Positions 1 to 9,332 of a stretch of DNA of 64,000 nucleotides are shown here, piece after piece; within the stretch, counting starts at the first letter, position 1; every line of letters begins with the position of its first letter. The notes beneath the pieces were generated by a model. It saw only the letters and a list, made by a program, of their open reading frames with translations. It ran no database searches and had not been told where the DNA came from. Origin of the DNA: Bifidobacterium felsineum (GTDB lineage: Bacteria > Actinomycetota > Actinomycetes > Actinomycetales > Bifidobacteriaceae); contig NZ_PEBJ01000001.1 of NCBI RefSeq assembly GCF_002802915.1, forward strand, positions 1 to 64,000, in the 5' to 3' direction. A program made the position numbers and the translations under genes.

Positions 1-200
1 CAGATGATGGACTGGCAATCATTGACTATAAAGAAGTAGTACAAACACGCTCTTGAGTTCTCAAACCACCACCACACACAAACCAATCCGAACTCTTTAT
101 TTCCTTTAGGAGGAGAAGTCCGAACCGCTCAGCGGCAGCGAATGAATAACTTACACGAACCTGCCCACCTGCGCAAATCGCATATTTCAAAACAGGCCAA
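1..200 (-). promoter_or_regulatory. Probable 16S rRNA operon leader and promoter region (operon runs left, outside window)
   Basis: Read on the minus strand, positions 90-20 contain a GAGAACTCAAGAGCGTG-type segment, which in actinobacteria is characteristic of the leader just upstream of 16S rRNA. The 16S gene itself would lie left of the window. A possible sigma-70-type promoter on the minus strand is TTGCGC (176-171), 17 bp, TAAGTT (153-148). The leader assignment is from family knowledge of rRNA leaders; the promoter is a weak match and an inference. No protein gene is supported between 1 and 370. Confidence 0.45.
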
Positions 201-372
201 AATCCTTGAAAAGACAGGCTTCGCTCGGCGTGTCGAAAATGCCGTTTTCAACCCTGCTGACTTCAATATATCGCCAAAATCAACCGCAAATTGCCTGAAA
301 TTTGTTTCGTATCGGCGTGTTTCCCGTAAATTCATTCGCATTCACTTACCCGCCACTCATAAGAACTACAAA

Positions 373-436
373 AACAGCCGAATTCCCAAGCCACCATCGA
401 TGGGCAGCGATGGTCACTTGCGGGGATTCGGCTGTT
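373..436 (-). terminator. Terminator of the leftward GH3 gene
   Basis: The arms at 373-387 and 423-436 (AACAGCCGAAT.. / ..ATTCGGCTGTT) form a long hairpin with a second nested hairpin (ACCATCG/CGATGGT) in its loop. On the minus strand the outer stem runs into a TTTTTG tract. It lies about 95 bp beyond the stop codon of the GH3 gene. Confidence 0.65.
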
Positions 437-529
437 GATTGTTAGCGATGCGACGAGTCGGGAGCAAGGAGGAGAAAGAAGCTCCCGGCAACGACCGCTC
501 GCCACAATTTGGCAATTACTCTATTGTGT

Positions 530-3500
530 CTATTCGGCAGCGCTCATCCCCACAGCACTCTTGCGCTTACGCCGCTTCGGCTTGCGATACAGTTCCGGAC
601 GCTTCTTCTCATCGCGAGCACGCAGCACCATGCGGGTAATCAGCAATGCAACAATCAGTGCGATGGCCACATCTATGGCAATCAGCGCTTTCTTCCAAGG
701 GCTCATCGTGATTCGCAATGTGGAGCCAGGCGTAATGCCGTTCATCGCATTCGAATTGGCAGTCATGTAGGCAATATTGTGGATGGCGTTACGCATTACC
801 GTGCGCGCGGTTGCACTGTCGTAATCCGAAGCGTAGTAGCCAGGCGCCTGAATCATATACATGTCGGTTCCGGCACGAATAATCATGTCACGCTCAGTCT
901 TCGACTTTGACATAAACAAATCAGTGACCACAGCACCATGGAAGTTCCATTCGCCGCGTAGCACGTTGGTGAGCAGTCCGCGATGGGCGAAGCCCATAAC
1001 GCCTCCGATGAAGTTCTGCGCAGACATCATGGCTGTGGCAGAGCGAACGGTCTTGGTCTGCATCTTGCCATGGGAGTCCAAATACTTCTCCGTGCTACGC
1101 GCCTCCTGAGTCGCAATCTGGAATGGCTTCAAGTAGAGTTCGCGTACCGCCTGCTCGTTGGCCCATGTCGCCAAGCCCTCGGAACGATAGCTTTCCTGAT
1201 CATTCAACGCGAAGTGCTTGAGGTAGCTGAACACACCCTTATCACCAATGCCTCCAATGGCAGCGGCTGCAAGTTTGCCGGCAAGCAGGCCATCTTCCGA
1301 GTAGTACTCGTACACACGGCCGGAGAACGGGGAACGATGAGTGTTCACGGCAGGCGCATACCATCCGTTGAGTCCGGCCTGCAGCGCCTCTTCGCCAAGA
1401 CATTCGCCCACTTGACGCAGCAGATCCACATTCCAAGTCGCAGCCATCACATTCGCACCAGCCCAAGAGGAAGCGCCATCAATGCTCCAGCCCATCGCAC
1501 CGTCCTTGTCAACGGTGGAAGGCTTGCCGATCGACAGCACATCTTTGGTCTGGTAGGCGGCCATGTACAGGAGTGACTGGATATCGCTCTTGTCGCCTGC
1601 CCAATCAATCTGGTCAAGCAATTGATCCCACTTCGGGTCATTGTACGCCAAGCCTCGAAGATCAATCAGAGACAAGCCGTTATCGGCATTGGATGTCGGC
1701 TGTTCGGCCGCGTAAACCTCGCTGCCTTCCACATTGCCAAGCTTGGAATCGGTCTGAGGGTCGTAGCTGTTCCACCACTCAAATTCATCCAGAGCAACTT
1801 GTGGCGCTTCGCCCTTACGCTCCTTGGGAGCGGTCGGGAAGGTGCCGACCCAGTCGGAACGGCTGAGTTGAGTGACCGACGCATCGTCCATGTAAGTGTT
1901 CATGGTTGCAAATTCATTGCTGGCAGCCACATATTTGCCGGATTCCGGTTCGTCCGTAATCGTACCGTCGTCCTGCATCACCGACTGCGCCTTTTTGTCG
2001 GCTGTGGTCGGATTATCGTCCGTGAACCATTGGGTCTTATCAACGGTCACGGTACGGGAGTCGATGACATCATGTGAATTGTTTTTCAGCTCGATAGCAT
2101 AGTTGCCGGCTTCCAGCACATACGCACCGGTCGTGCCGTTATCGTTGGCATGATGGTAATCATATGATGCCATGTCATCCACGTGGAATCTCAGCTTCAA
2201 TGTCGCGGATTCACCAGGCTGCAATTCGTCAGTCTTGTCGAAAGCTCCCAGCACGGTGGCGGACTTTTCAACCTTGTTGACGCGGTCATAATCAGTGTAC
2301 GGCGCAGTGTAGTAGAGCTGCACCACATCCTTACCGGCATTCTGGCCGGTATTGGTGACTGTCACCTGAGCCTCGATATCACCATTCTGTTCCTTCACCG
2401 AATCCAGCCTCTGCTCAAACGTGGTGTAGCTCAGGCCGTAGCCGAACGGGTATGCCACAGAGCCTGCAGTGGCCACGCCGCCTTTGCCGTCAAGCTCGCC
2501 ATACATGAACTGCGGGTCTTCCACATCGGCGGTTTCGTAATAGCGATAACCGACGTAGACGCCTTCCTCATATTCCACGTATGGACGATCAATCGTGCCG
2601 AAACCAGCACCGGGAATGACGTCGCCCAGCAGCTGATTGTCCTCGAATTTAGCATTGGTGTAACGGTAATCACCAAAATTGGCATAGGTCGGATCCTTGG
2701 TGAAATCCGTTGCATAAATGTCGGTCAAACGTCCGGATGGATTTACTGCACCACTCAGAATCTTGCCGAGGGACGCAAAACCGCGGGAGCCGGCAGTTCC
2801 CATCCACACGATGGCATCCGCCTCAAGATCGCCGCTCATCAACGGCGAGACCTCCATCGGATTGGCTGCGTTCAGCACTACCACTACTTTGCCGCAATGT
2901 TCTTTGGCGGCGCGGATGGTGTTCTTTTCGTTGGTGGTTAACGCCAGGTAGTGAGGAGTGCCATCATCGTACGCATAGGTGCGCTTATCGATACCTTCGG
3001 AGCCGTTGCGACGGATGAACACAATGCCCGTGGTTCCATCCGTGTCGGTAATGCTCTGATAAATCGATGGATCATATTCGTAAATACGAGCGGATTCACC
3101 CTTATCCATAATCGCCTGTAAAGAGTTTTTATCGGCATCGAGTGCGGGGGTGCCTTCTGCGGCATCCGGAGCTGTTGCTTCAGCATTCTTCATGGCTTTG
3201 GCGGCAGTCGCATTGATCTTAAAGTGAGCAGCTAGCCCTTGTTTGATGGTCACCATGTCTTTGTCCGTAGTGGCTGCAGCACCGGTTCCTGAATAGACCG
3301 GATTCAGGTACCCGTAGCCGAACGGTGTTATCGTGCTTTTCTCGGCAAGCGGCAGCACGCCATTGTTCTTGAGCAACACAATGCCTTCATCAGCCACCTG
3401 TTCGGAGACCTTATCGCTCGCTGCTTTTGCCTCAGCGAGAGAGCCTGTTTCTTTGGCGTTATAAGTCGCGTCCCATGAATCAGTGCCTTCGGCCCTGTTC

Positions 3501-3667
3501 ACTTGGAGGGTTCCGCCGCCCAGGTAACTGTCAAGCACACTGGAAAACATGTTGCCTGCAACCGAGAGCGCAACTGCAATCACCGTCAGCAAGGTAACGA
3601 TGGGAATCCATATTCTACGAAATGTTCGATTGCTCATCTTGAGCTTCGCGGGCTTTTGCGAGGCCAT
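530..3667 (-). CDS. Membrane-anchored GH3 glycoside hydrolase with permuted domain order
   Basis: A 1045-residue family 3 glycosidase, probably a beta-glucosidase-like exo-enzyme acting outside the membrane; substrate unknown. Domains run in reversed order: the GH3 C-terminal alpha/beta domain comes first (EGIVLLKNNGVLPL near residue 95), then a fibronectin-III-like domain (about 430-540), then the (beta/alpha)8 catalytic barrel (about 680-960) with the conserved KHFALNDQES motif and the presumed nucleophile Asp916 in AVVTDLF. One membrane helix lies near the N-terminus (20-40) and a second near the C-terminus (994-1013), followed by a Lys/Arg-rich tail, so the enzyme would be tethered at both ends. 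I chose the ATG at 3667 because AGGAG precedes it by about 8 nt; the frame is open 22 codons further. Reversed GH3 order is known in some rumen bacterial beta-glucosidases; the double anchor is unusual. Confidence 0.85.
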   Translation of the reverse strand: MASQKPAKLKMSNRTFRRIWIPIVTLLTVIAVALSVAGNMFSSVLDSYLGGGTLQVNRAEGTDSWDATYNAKETGSLAEAKAASDKVSEQVADEGIVLLKNNGVLPLAEKSTITPFGYGYLNPVYSGTGAAATTDKDMVTIKQGLAAHFKINATAAKAMKNAEATAPDAAEGTPALDADKNSLQAIMDKGESARIYEYDPSIYQSITDTDGTTGIVFIRRNGSEGIDKRTYAYDDGTPHYLALTTNEKNTIRAAKEHCGKVVVVLNAANPMEVSPLMSGDLEADAIVWMGTAGSRGFASLGKILSGAVNPSGRLTDIYATDFTKDPTYANFGDYRYTNAKFEDNQLLGDVIPGAGFGTIDRPYVEYEEGVYVGYRYYETADVEDPQFMYGELDGKGGVATAGSVAYPFGYGLSYTTFEQRLDSVKEQNGDIEAQVTVTNTGQNAGKDVVQLYYTAPYTDYDRVNKVEKSATVLGAFDKTDELQPGESATLKLRFHVDDMASYDYHHANDNGTTGAYVLEAGNYAIELKNNSHDVIDSRTVTVDKTQWFTDDNPTTADKKAQSVMQDDGTITDEPESGKYVAASNEFATMNTYMDDASVTQLSRSDWVGTFPTAPKERKGEAPQVALDEFEWWNSYDPQTDSKLGNVEGSEVYAAEQPTSNADNGLSLIDLRGLAYNDPKWDQLLDQIDWAGDKSDIQSLLYMAAYQTKDVLSIGKPSTVDKDGAMGWSIDGASSWAGANVMAATWNVDLLRQVGECLGEEALQAGLNGWYAPAVNTHRSPFSGRVYEYYSEDGLLAGKLAAAAIGGIGDKGVFSYLKHFALNDQESYRSEGLATWANEQAVRELYLKPFQIATQEARSTEKYLDSHGKMQTKTVRSATAMMSAQNFIGGVMGFAHRGLLTNVLRGEWNFHGAVVTDLFMSKSKTERDMIIRAGTDMYMIQAPGYYASDYDSATARTVMRNAIHNIAYMTANSNAMNGITPGSTLRITMSPWKKALIAIDVAIALIVALLITRMVLRARDEKKRPELYRKPKRRKRKSAVGMSAAE

Positions 3668-3784
3668 CTTCTTTCTCCTGTCTATGCTGGGAGAATCCCG
3701 CTGCGTAGCTTCAATGCTGCACAGCTTTCCCAATTTGATTCGACATCACCAACGGTATGAGAAAGCGAACGACGGCACGTTGCA

Positions 3785-3800
3785 GACCTCATGAGAGGTC
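3785..3800. promoter_or_regulatory. Inverted repeat upstream of first GH3 gene
   Basis: GACCTC-ATGA-GAGGTC is a perfect 6-bp dyad in the 180-bp gap between the kinase stop and the GH3 start. No T-run follows, so it is more likely an operator or a weak structural element than a terminator. Function is inferred from position only. Confidence 0.3.
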
Positions 3801-3846
3801 ATTTATATCGCATGGAATGCATAGCTGAATCTTCATGAACACCGAA

Positions 3847-5154
3847 CTATGAATCATACAGAGGAATTACCGCGGAAAGCGAGAACACCCCATCTTTGCC
3901 GGTAATTCTCAATTCACCCTGGTACTTGTGCACCTGATAGGCAATAGACCGAGTGCCGAAACCATGAAAACGCGTATCGCTTTTAGTGGTAACCGGCAAT
4001 CCGTTGCGTAAGGTCAGCGCGCCGATGTAGTAGTTGTGCTCTTCGCAAATTAATAGTTGTCCAACCGTTTTGACGGTTAAGCTCACCGCGCGCTTCCCGG
4101 GATCATCGCATTTCAGAGCGCTTTCAATCGCATTGTCCAATATATTGCCGAATAACGCATATAGATCAGACGAATCCATGAAATCCAGGGCTTTGCCATC
4201 CACCATGCAGGTCAGCGTGATGTTGTTAGCTGAGCAATACAAGCTTTTTTCTGTGAGCAGCACATCCATCGCCTCATTGCCGGTATGGAATATGGAATCA
4301 TATACGCGAATGGATTCCTCAACTTGGCGAATGGAGTCTTCCGACGGGCGGTGAGACGCATTCCTATACAGTGAAGCGACATTTTTACGGATGTCATGAC
4401 ATTTGATGTTGATAAGTTCGATGTTCTCTTTGGCGAGTTCGTAATGCTTTTCTTGCAACCGATTAATCTGACGCATGACTTGTAAATCGTTTTGCAGCCG
4501 ATCATTCGACGAAGCAAATGTCAGAATCATCAGTCCCAGAACCGTGCAAATTGCATCATAGATAAAACATACAAGCTGTGCAGGCTGAGGCAGCGCGATG
4601 ACAAAGAGCAGATTAAATACAATCACCAACACCAGGAGTGCAATTCCGCCGATCACCCACGCAGCAGCATACCTTACTTTGTCATCGTCAATATCAAAAT
4701 GACGGGCTACGCACAGCCATATCATGCTGTATATCACCGCATAACCGGTTACATACATCAGGTAATACAATGGCGTGAAATAAAAATCAGTGCCTCCATG
4801 ACCGCTGATAATCATCACCATCCTCATCACATCGTATGCAATGTGCTGTGTGGCATAACCAGCCGAAACGATGACCAATGCTTCGAGCCATGATGCTCGC
4901 GTAATGAACCGCAGCACCACAACAATCACAACCACGTGAATGAGGTAATACAGCATACTTGCCGTGTAATCGAACGTAGTATTCCCAGCTAAGCGTTGAG
5001 GCATATTCGTTAACGAGATACAAGAAGCAAGAATGATTATTGGCAGCACAGCAAGACGCCACCGTTCTCGCCATTCGCAATGTCGAGTAAATAACAATGT
5101 AGCGATGAGCAGTTCAATCATGAACATGCCAAACCGCATATCAAAATGAATCAT
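3847..5154 (-). CDS. AgrC/LytS-like GHKL sensor histidine kinase
   Basis: A 435-residue membrane sensor kinase of the HPK10/AgrC type. The first about 215 residues form roughly six hydrophobic segments with no evident extracellular domain. A short coiled linker leads to the phospho-acceptor His253 in NIKCHDIRKNV, the N-box NILDNAIESAL (Asn337, Asn341) and a GHKL glycine box FHGFGTRS (398-403). The ATG at 5154 is favoured because GGAGG inside the last codons of the upstream response regulator lies 7 nt before it; a GTG one codon earlier abuts the regulator's TGA. The two genes are therefore translationally coupled. HPK10 kinases usually sense peptides, but no peptide precursor or AgrB-like protease is visible here. 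Sitting between two GH3 genes, it probably controls one or both. Confidence 0.88.
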   Translation of the reverse strand: MIHFDMRFGMFMIELLIATLLFTRHCEWRERWRLAVLPIIILASCISLTNMPQRLAGNTTFDYTASMLYYLIHVVVIVVVLRFITRASWLEALVIVSAGYATQHIAYDVMRMVMIISGHGGTDFYFTPLYYLMYVTGYAVIYSMIWLCVARHFDIDDDKVRYAAAWVIGGIALLVLVIVFNLLFVIALPQPAQLVCFIYDAICTVLGLMILTFASSNDRLQNDLQVMRQINRLQEKHYELAKENIELINIKCHDIRKNVASLYRNASHRPSEDSIRQVEESIRVYDSIFHTGNEAMDVLLTEKSLYCSANNITLTCMVDGKALDFMDSSDLYALFGNILDNAIESALKCDDPGKRAVSLTVKTVGQLLICEEHNYYIGALTLRNGLPVTTKSDTRFHGFGTRSIAYQVHKYQGELRITGKDGVFSLSAVIPLYDS

Positions 5155-5157
5155 CAC

Positions 5158-5916
5158 TCAGCCTCCGTAATAGGCTGCGAGCGCCTGCATAAGGGGCTTG
5201 CGTTTGGAGCGGGAGACGGGCAGGGGTTGGCCATCTACCACCACACTGTCGTTGGTAACGGCCTTGACCCATTCGAGATTGACGAGGCAGTATCGGCTGG
5301 CGGCGGCGAAGTGCACGGGCTCCAGCAGCGCGGCGGCTTCTTTGAGGCTGGACCAGACCTTATAGGCGATGTGCTCGGTGTGGTAGATGACTTCGTGACC
5401 GAGCACTTCTACATAGCGCACGTCATGTGAGGAGAGGAACTGGGTGCCGGTGCCCACGGTCAGTGGAATCGTGACACCTTGCCGCTTGGCTACGAGGTCT
5501 TCCACTTTGCGCATTTTGAGCGCGAAGCTGAAGTATTCGAGTGGTTTGACGAGGTATCCGATGGCGTCCACGTCGTAGCCGACGGCCGCGTACTGAGCCA
5601 TTTTGGTGGTGAAGACGAGCACCACGTGGCTGTCGATTTCACGCAAGCGATGTGCGGTTTCCAGGCCATCGATGCCAGGCATTTCCACGTCAAGGAACAT
5701 GGCATCGAACTCGGCTCGGTAGTCGTCCAGAAAGGATTCACCATCGGCAAAACGGGTGATGGTGTAGGCAGGCGCAGATTCGCGCGCTACGGTGCTCTCG
5801 GCACCCTGCGCAGCGCCATCTTCGGCATCTATACGCTCGGCGTAGTACCGTTCGATCATTTCAGTGGTGCGCACGGCATCGGTATCGTCATCATCGACGA
5901 TGGCAATGCGAATCAT
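5158..5916 (-). CDS. LytTR-family response regulator
   Basis: A 252-residue AgrA/LytR-type regulator. The receiver domain has the acidic cluster VDDDD (8-12), phospho-acceptor Asp76 in MFLDVEMPG and Lys127 in FTTKMAQ. It carries an extra stretch of about 25 residues (30-54) rich in Ala/Glu between the first helix and strand 2. The C-terminal about 100 residues are a LytTR DNA-binding domain (from LTVGTGTQFL). The frame extends 54 codons upstream, but ATG 5916 follows GAAGGGAGACGAGG and starts exactly at the receiver domain. It is followed without a gap by its cognate kinase. LytTR regulators bind paired direct repeats; I could not define those repeats by eye in the upstream regions of the two GH3 genes. 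Confidence 0.9.
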   Translation of the reverse strand: MIRIAIVDDDDTDAVRTTEMIERYYAERIDAEDGAAQGAESTVARESAPAYTITRFADGESFLDDYRAEFDAMFLDVEMPGIDGLETAHRLREIDSHVVLVFTTKMAQYAAVGYDVDAIGYLVKPLEYFSFALKMRKVEDLVAKRQGVTIPLTVGTGTQFLSSHDVRYVEVLGHEVIYHTEHIAYKVWSSLKEAAALLEPVHFAAASRYCLVNLEWVKAVTNDSVVVDGQPLPVSRSKRKPLMQALAAYYGG

Positions 5917-6045
5917 CCTCGTCTCCCTTCGCTTGCCTGCCACGGTAGCGCATTTCAGTCTGTTTTTAAGAACCGGGGACACACAATAGGAGCTATACCG
6001 CTCCGATGTCACCGATACCACCACAGCCGAACCCCACATATGTGA

Positions 6046-6081
6046 GAAGTGGTTCGCTCTTGTGCAAGAGCGAACCACTTC
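6046..6081. terminator. Perfect 17-bp inverted repeat, probable terminator of second GH3 gene
   Basis: The arms 6046-6062 and 6065-6081 (GAAGTGGTTCGCTCTTG and its complement) are perfect with a 2-nt centre. It lies just beyond the stop codon of the GH3 gene at 6103 and upstream of the response regulator gene on the same strand. No clear T-run follows on the minus strand, so termination is inferred from position and stem strength. Confidence 0.5.
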
Positions 6082-6102
6082 AGTATTCAGTGCAAATGGA
6101 TG

Positions 6103-8937
6103 CTATGCGAGCTGTGTCGGCTGCTTTTTCTTATGAGAGAGCTTTGTTGCGAGCCAGCCCTTCGGTCGGCCTGCGGCACGCCAGCGAAGAGTCGCCTTAC
6201 GACGACGCCACAGGTAAAGCGCAAACAGTCCAGCCACCAGCACGTCGATGATCACGAACACCGTGGTGACAGTGCCGTTCCAATTGGTACGCATTCTGCT
6301 GGCTCCATCACTGTTCGCCACCATGTAGAGCACATTATGAGTAGCACGGCGCAATGCCTGACGACCAGCTGCAGTACCAGTGGTGTCCTTGGTCATGAAC
6401 ATGTCTTGGACGAAGTTCAGATTGATGTCATTGCCGGCGCGCAGGCTACGGTTTACGTCACTAGTAGACGTAGCTATCGTGCAGTCGGTGATTACTGCAC
6501 CTCTGAAGCCCCACTCATCGCGCAACACTGTGGTCAGCAGCGCGCTGCTTTCCGCGGCCGGCGTGGTGCCGAGACGGTTGTAGGAGCTCATCAAACCAGT
6601 TGCCTTGCCTTCCTTCACAGTGATTTCGAAAGGCCGCAGGTACAGTTCGCGCATTGCCTGCTCGTTGGCCCAGGTCACCAGACCGCCGTCGCCACGATGG
6701 GTCTCCTGATCGTTCAGCGCGAAATGCTTGGTGTAGCAATATACACCACTGCTTCTGATGCCACGGACCTCAGCAGCCACAATCTTTCCGGTCAGCAGCC
6801 CATCTTCAGATACATATTCGTAGTTACGTCCGCCGAATGGGCTCCGGTGCAGATTGGCACCTGGCGCATACAAACCATCAACGCCATACGCCTTGGCCTC
6901 ATTAGCGAGCAGCTTACCTACACGTTCGGCAAGTTCGGTATTCCAGGTATAGCCCAACACACTCTGGCCAGTGAGCTGAGTGCCTTGCACGCCGCTGAGA
7001 ATGTTATTGAGACCATTGGGACCGTCACTATCCAAATTCGCAGGCTTGCCGACGGAATTGACACTGGCCGTAAGCCATCCGGCATTGCCGACGAGCACCT
7101 TCATTTCGGAAAGCGTGACCTGGTCAAGCAGATCGCTCCACTTCGGGTCGTCATAATCCAATCCCTTCACATCAGCCAAGGTCAGGCCGTTATGGGCACC
7201 CGTAGTGATGTCCTTCGTTTCCGAATTATCAAGCGGCTCAGGATTCGTCAATGCCGAAATTTGCTTGGCCGTGGCCTTCTTGGTTGATGCAGCACGTTCG
7301 GTGGGCATCGTGCCCTTCCAGTTCGCACGAGAAACGTAGGTGAGATCATCGCCAAAGCTGACATCGTCGAACTGGTTGGTGGCGGCAACGTCATCGGACG
7401 GACGGGCTCCCTCTCCATCATCGTTGTAGATGATGTCATGATCGAGAGTCAATGTCTTCGATCCGACGACCGTATGCGAATCGGTCTGCAAATTGATGTG
7501 ATAGTCACCTGCGTCAAGAACATAGGCACCACCCTTGGCCTTGACCCCGGTGTAGTCGTAGCTGGCGATGTCTTCCCAGCCAAACTTAATGGTGAGGGTC
7601 TGCGACTCCCCCGGCGCCAGGTTATCGGTCTTGGCAAAGCCAGCTAATTCCACCGAACTCTTCTCTATGCCGCCCGGTGTGTACGGAGCACCAACATAGA
7701 TTTCAGCCACCTGCTTACCCGCAACCTTACCGGTGTTCTTCACCGTTACGGTTGCGGTAATGGTCTTGCCATTGGTCTTCACCGAATCAAGGTTTTCATC
7801 GAACGTGGTATATGACAATCCATAGCCGAATGGGTATTGCACCACTGAGTCGTAGTCAATAAAGCCATCAGCAGCAGCGGTTTCGTAATAGCGGTACCCC
7901 ACATAGATGCCTTCTGCATATTCCACGTAGTGGTAAGGATCCTTGCCGGATAGTGCATCACCAGTACCAGCAAACAATGCTGTGTTGGTGTAGTTCACAT
8001 TGCTGTAGTTATATTCGCCAAAGTTGTAGTACGAAGGCGCGCTTTCCACCTCATAGGGGAACGTGTCAACCGTCTTGCCCGATGGGTTGACCTTACCAGT
8101 GAGCACATTGCCGATGGCATTCGTGCCAGTGGCACCAGTGACTCCCACCCATAGAGCAGCGTCAATTGCCGGATCATCCACAAAACCAAGTTCCATGGCA
8201 TTGGGGCTGTTGAGCACCACGACCACTGTGCCGAAGTTGCTCTTCACCATATTCAACAGGTCTTCCTCATTCGGCGTCAGCTCAAGATAGCTGCGCCCAG
8301 CTTCGGAGCCGGAGTATTCCGCCATGTCGAGCGGCAGATCAAAGCCTTCGCCGCCCTTACGTGTCAATACCACAAGAGCAGTGTCGGAGTAATCACGAGC
8401 TTCATCGATAATCTGCTGGTTGTACTCGGACTGCGGAAGTTCATATAGGTTCCAATCGGTACCGACCACACCCATGTTCTTAGCGTCAAGAGCGTTGTCA
8501 TCATAGAACTTCTTCAGTTCACTATTGGGCTTGAGCCCTGCGTTTTCCAAACCCTGGTAAATGGATACATTATTCTTCTCGTTGCCAGCTCCGGAACCGG
8601 TACCTCCATAAGAGAAGTTATTGCCTGCGGTCGAGCCGAATACATTGACTGCGGTAACGCCATTCAATGGCAGTGCATTGTTCTTGTTATCGAGCAGAAT
8701 AATGCCTTCTGATTCGACTTCCTCCGTGATATCTGCCGTGGCCTGGCTAGCCTTTTTCACCGTCTGGGAAGTGGAATCCACCTTGTTAGTGACTAGCGAC
8801 AGCAAGCTCGCGTGCGGCACCAGCACCGTATATACCGCGATGCTCAGAACTGCAACAAGCGCCACGATTGCATATGCCAACACAAGCACAGGCCGATTGG
8901 GTCTGCGCGGCACACGGGTCGATGCCTTGCCCTTCAT
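6103..8937 (-). CDS. Membrane-anchored GH3 glycoside hydrolase with permuted domain order (second copy)
   Basis: A 944-residue paralogue of the GH3 enzyme at 530-3667, with the same reversed architecture. An N-terminal membrane helix (17-38) precedes the GH3 C-domain (SEGIILLDN near 76-84), then a fibronectin-III-like domain (KNTGKVAGKQVAEIYVGAPY), then the catalytic barrel with APGANLHRSPFGGRNYEY, KHFALNDQETH and the presumed nucleophile Asp818 in AVITDCT. A C-terminal membrane helix (about 890-909) is followed by a basic tail. ATG 8937 is preceded by AAGGAGGAGC at good spacing; the open frame continues 70 codons upstream without a better start. The two enzymes differ considerably in linker regions and so are not a recent duplication. 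It probably trims oligosaccharides at the cell surface; the sugar specificity cannot be read from the sequence. Confidence 0.86.
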   Translation of the reverse strand: MKGKASTRVPRRPNRPVLVLAYAIVALVAVLSIAVYTVLVPHASLLSLVTNKVDSTSQTVKKASQATADITEEVESEGIILLDNKNNALPLNGVTAVNVFGSTAGNNFSYGGTGSGAGNEKNNVSIYQGLENAGLKPNSELKKFYDDNALDAKNMGVVGTDWNLYELPQSEYNQQIIDEARDYSDTALVVLTRKGGEGFDLPLDMAEYSGSEAGRSYLELTPNEEDLLNMVKSNFGTVVVVLNSPNAMELGFVDDPAIDAALWVGVTGATGTNAIGNVLTGKVNPSGKTVDTFPYEVESAPSYYNFGEYNYSNVNYTNTALFAGTGDALSGKDPYHYVEYAEGIYVGYRYYETAAADGFIDYDSVVQYPFGYGLSYTTFDENLDSVKTNGKTITATVTVKNTGKVAGKQVAEIYVGAPYTPGGIEKSSVELAGFAKTDNLAPGESQTLTIKFGWEDIASYDYTGVKAKGGAYVLDAGDYHINLQTDSHTVVGSKTLTLDHDIIYNDDGEGARPSDDVAATNQFDDVSFGDDLTYVSRANWKGTMPTERAASTKKATAKQISALTNPEPLDNSETKDITTGAHNGLTLADVKGLDYDDPKWSDLLDQVTLSEMKVLVGNAGWLTASVNSVGKPANLDSDGPNGLNNILSGVQGTQLTGQSVLGYTWNTELAERVGKLLANEAKAYGVDGLYAPGANLHRSPFGGRNYEYVSEDGLLTGKIVAAEVRGIRSSGVYCYTKHFALNDQETHRGDGGLVTWANEQAMRELYLRPFEITVKEGKATGLMSSYNRLGTTPAAESSALLTTVLRDEWGFRGAVITDCTIATSTSDVNRSLRAGNDINLNFVQDMFMTKDTTGTAAGRQALRRATHNVLYMVANSDGASRMRTNWNGTVTTVFVIIDVLVAGLFALYLWRRRKATLRWRAAGRPKGWLATKLSHKKKQPTQLA

Positions 8938-8981
8938 GATTGCTCCTCCTTGATTCTTAACCTTTGCGCGGCATGTTGCCT

Positions 8982-9003
8982 GAATCAATACCGTTATCGA
9001 TTC
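8982..9003. promoter_or_regulatory. Operator-like dyad upstream of second GH3 gene
   Basis: GAATCAATA-CCGT-TATCGATTC is a dyad with 9-bp arms and one mismatch, 45 bp before the GH3 start. Its form would suit a dimeric repressor such as a LacI-family protein. No regulator gene of that family is adjacent, so the assignment is speculative. Apart from this site and the repeat at 9243-9305, I see no gene in 8938-9332. Confidence 0.3.
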
Positions 9004-9242
9004 GGACCACGGCTTTGTGGACCTGCCCTGTCCACGTTGGCCGTTGGAGAAGTGCCCGTTTCGCTCCGTTGGGTTGCTATGCTGACACATCCTCGATGCC
9101 GATAACTTTAGAATCGCAGATTCGCCCTTGCCATGAGCGCCACTCAACCTATCCTGTCATTTCGCGTGCATAATCTGCTAGCACACACCGCCCAAATCAC
9201 ACACCCGGAATACGTAAATGGCGGTTTTCCGTACGTGAATGG

Positions 9243-9305
9243 CACCCTTACCTCAGGAAACGTACGCCTGTAGTCCGTCAGCGTACGTTTGGTGAGGTTA
9301 GGGTG
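9243..9305. repeat. 25-bp near-perfect inverted repeat upstream of the Ser/Thr kinase
   Basis: The left arm 9243-9267 and right arm 9281-9305 match at 22 of 25 positions around a 13-nt centre; the inner part contains AAACGTACGC. It lies 27 bp before the kinase start, so it would overlap the promoter or the 5' leader. Two near-direct copies of ACGTRAATGGC precede it (about 9212-9243). It could be an operator or an attenuating hairpin. Confidence 0.5.
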
Positions 9306-9332
9306 CATAAGTGGGCGGCTAGGATGGGGAGC

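Noticed and set aside
5917..6078. N-terminal extension of the response regulator (54 codons) or an AgrD-like peptide in the same stretch
   Set aside because: The receiver domain starts exactly at ATG 5916 with a ribosome site; the upstream codons show no leader/amphipathic pattern of AgrD.
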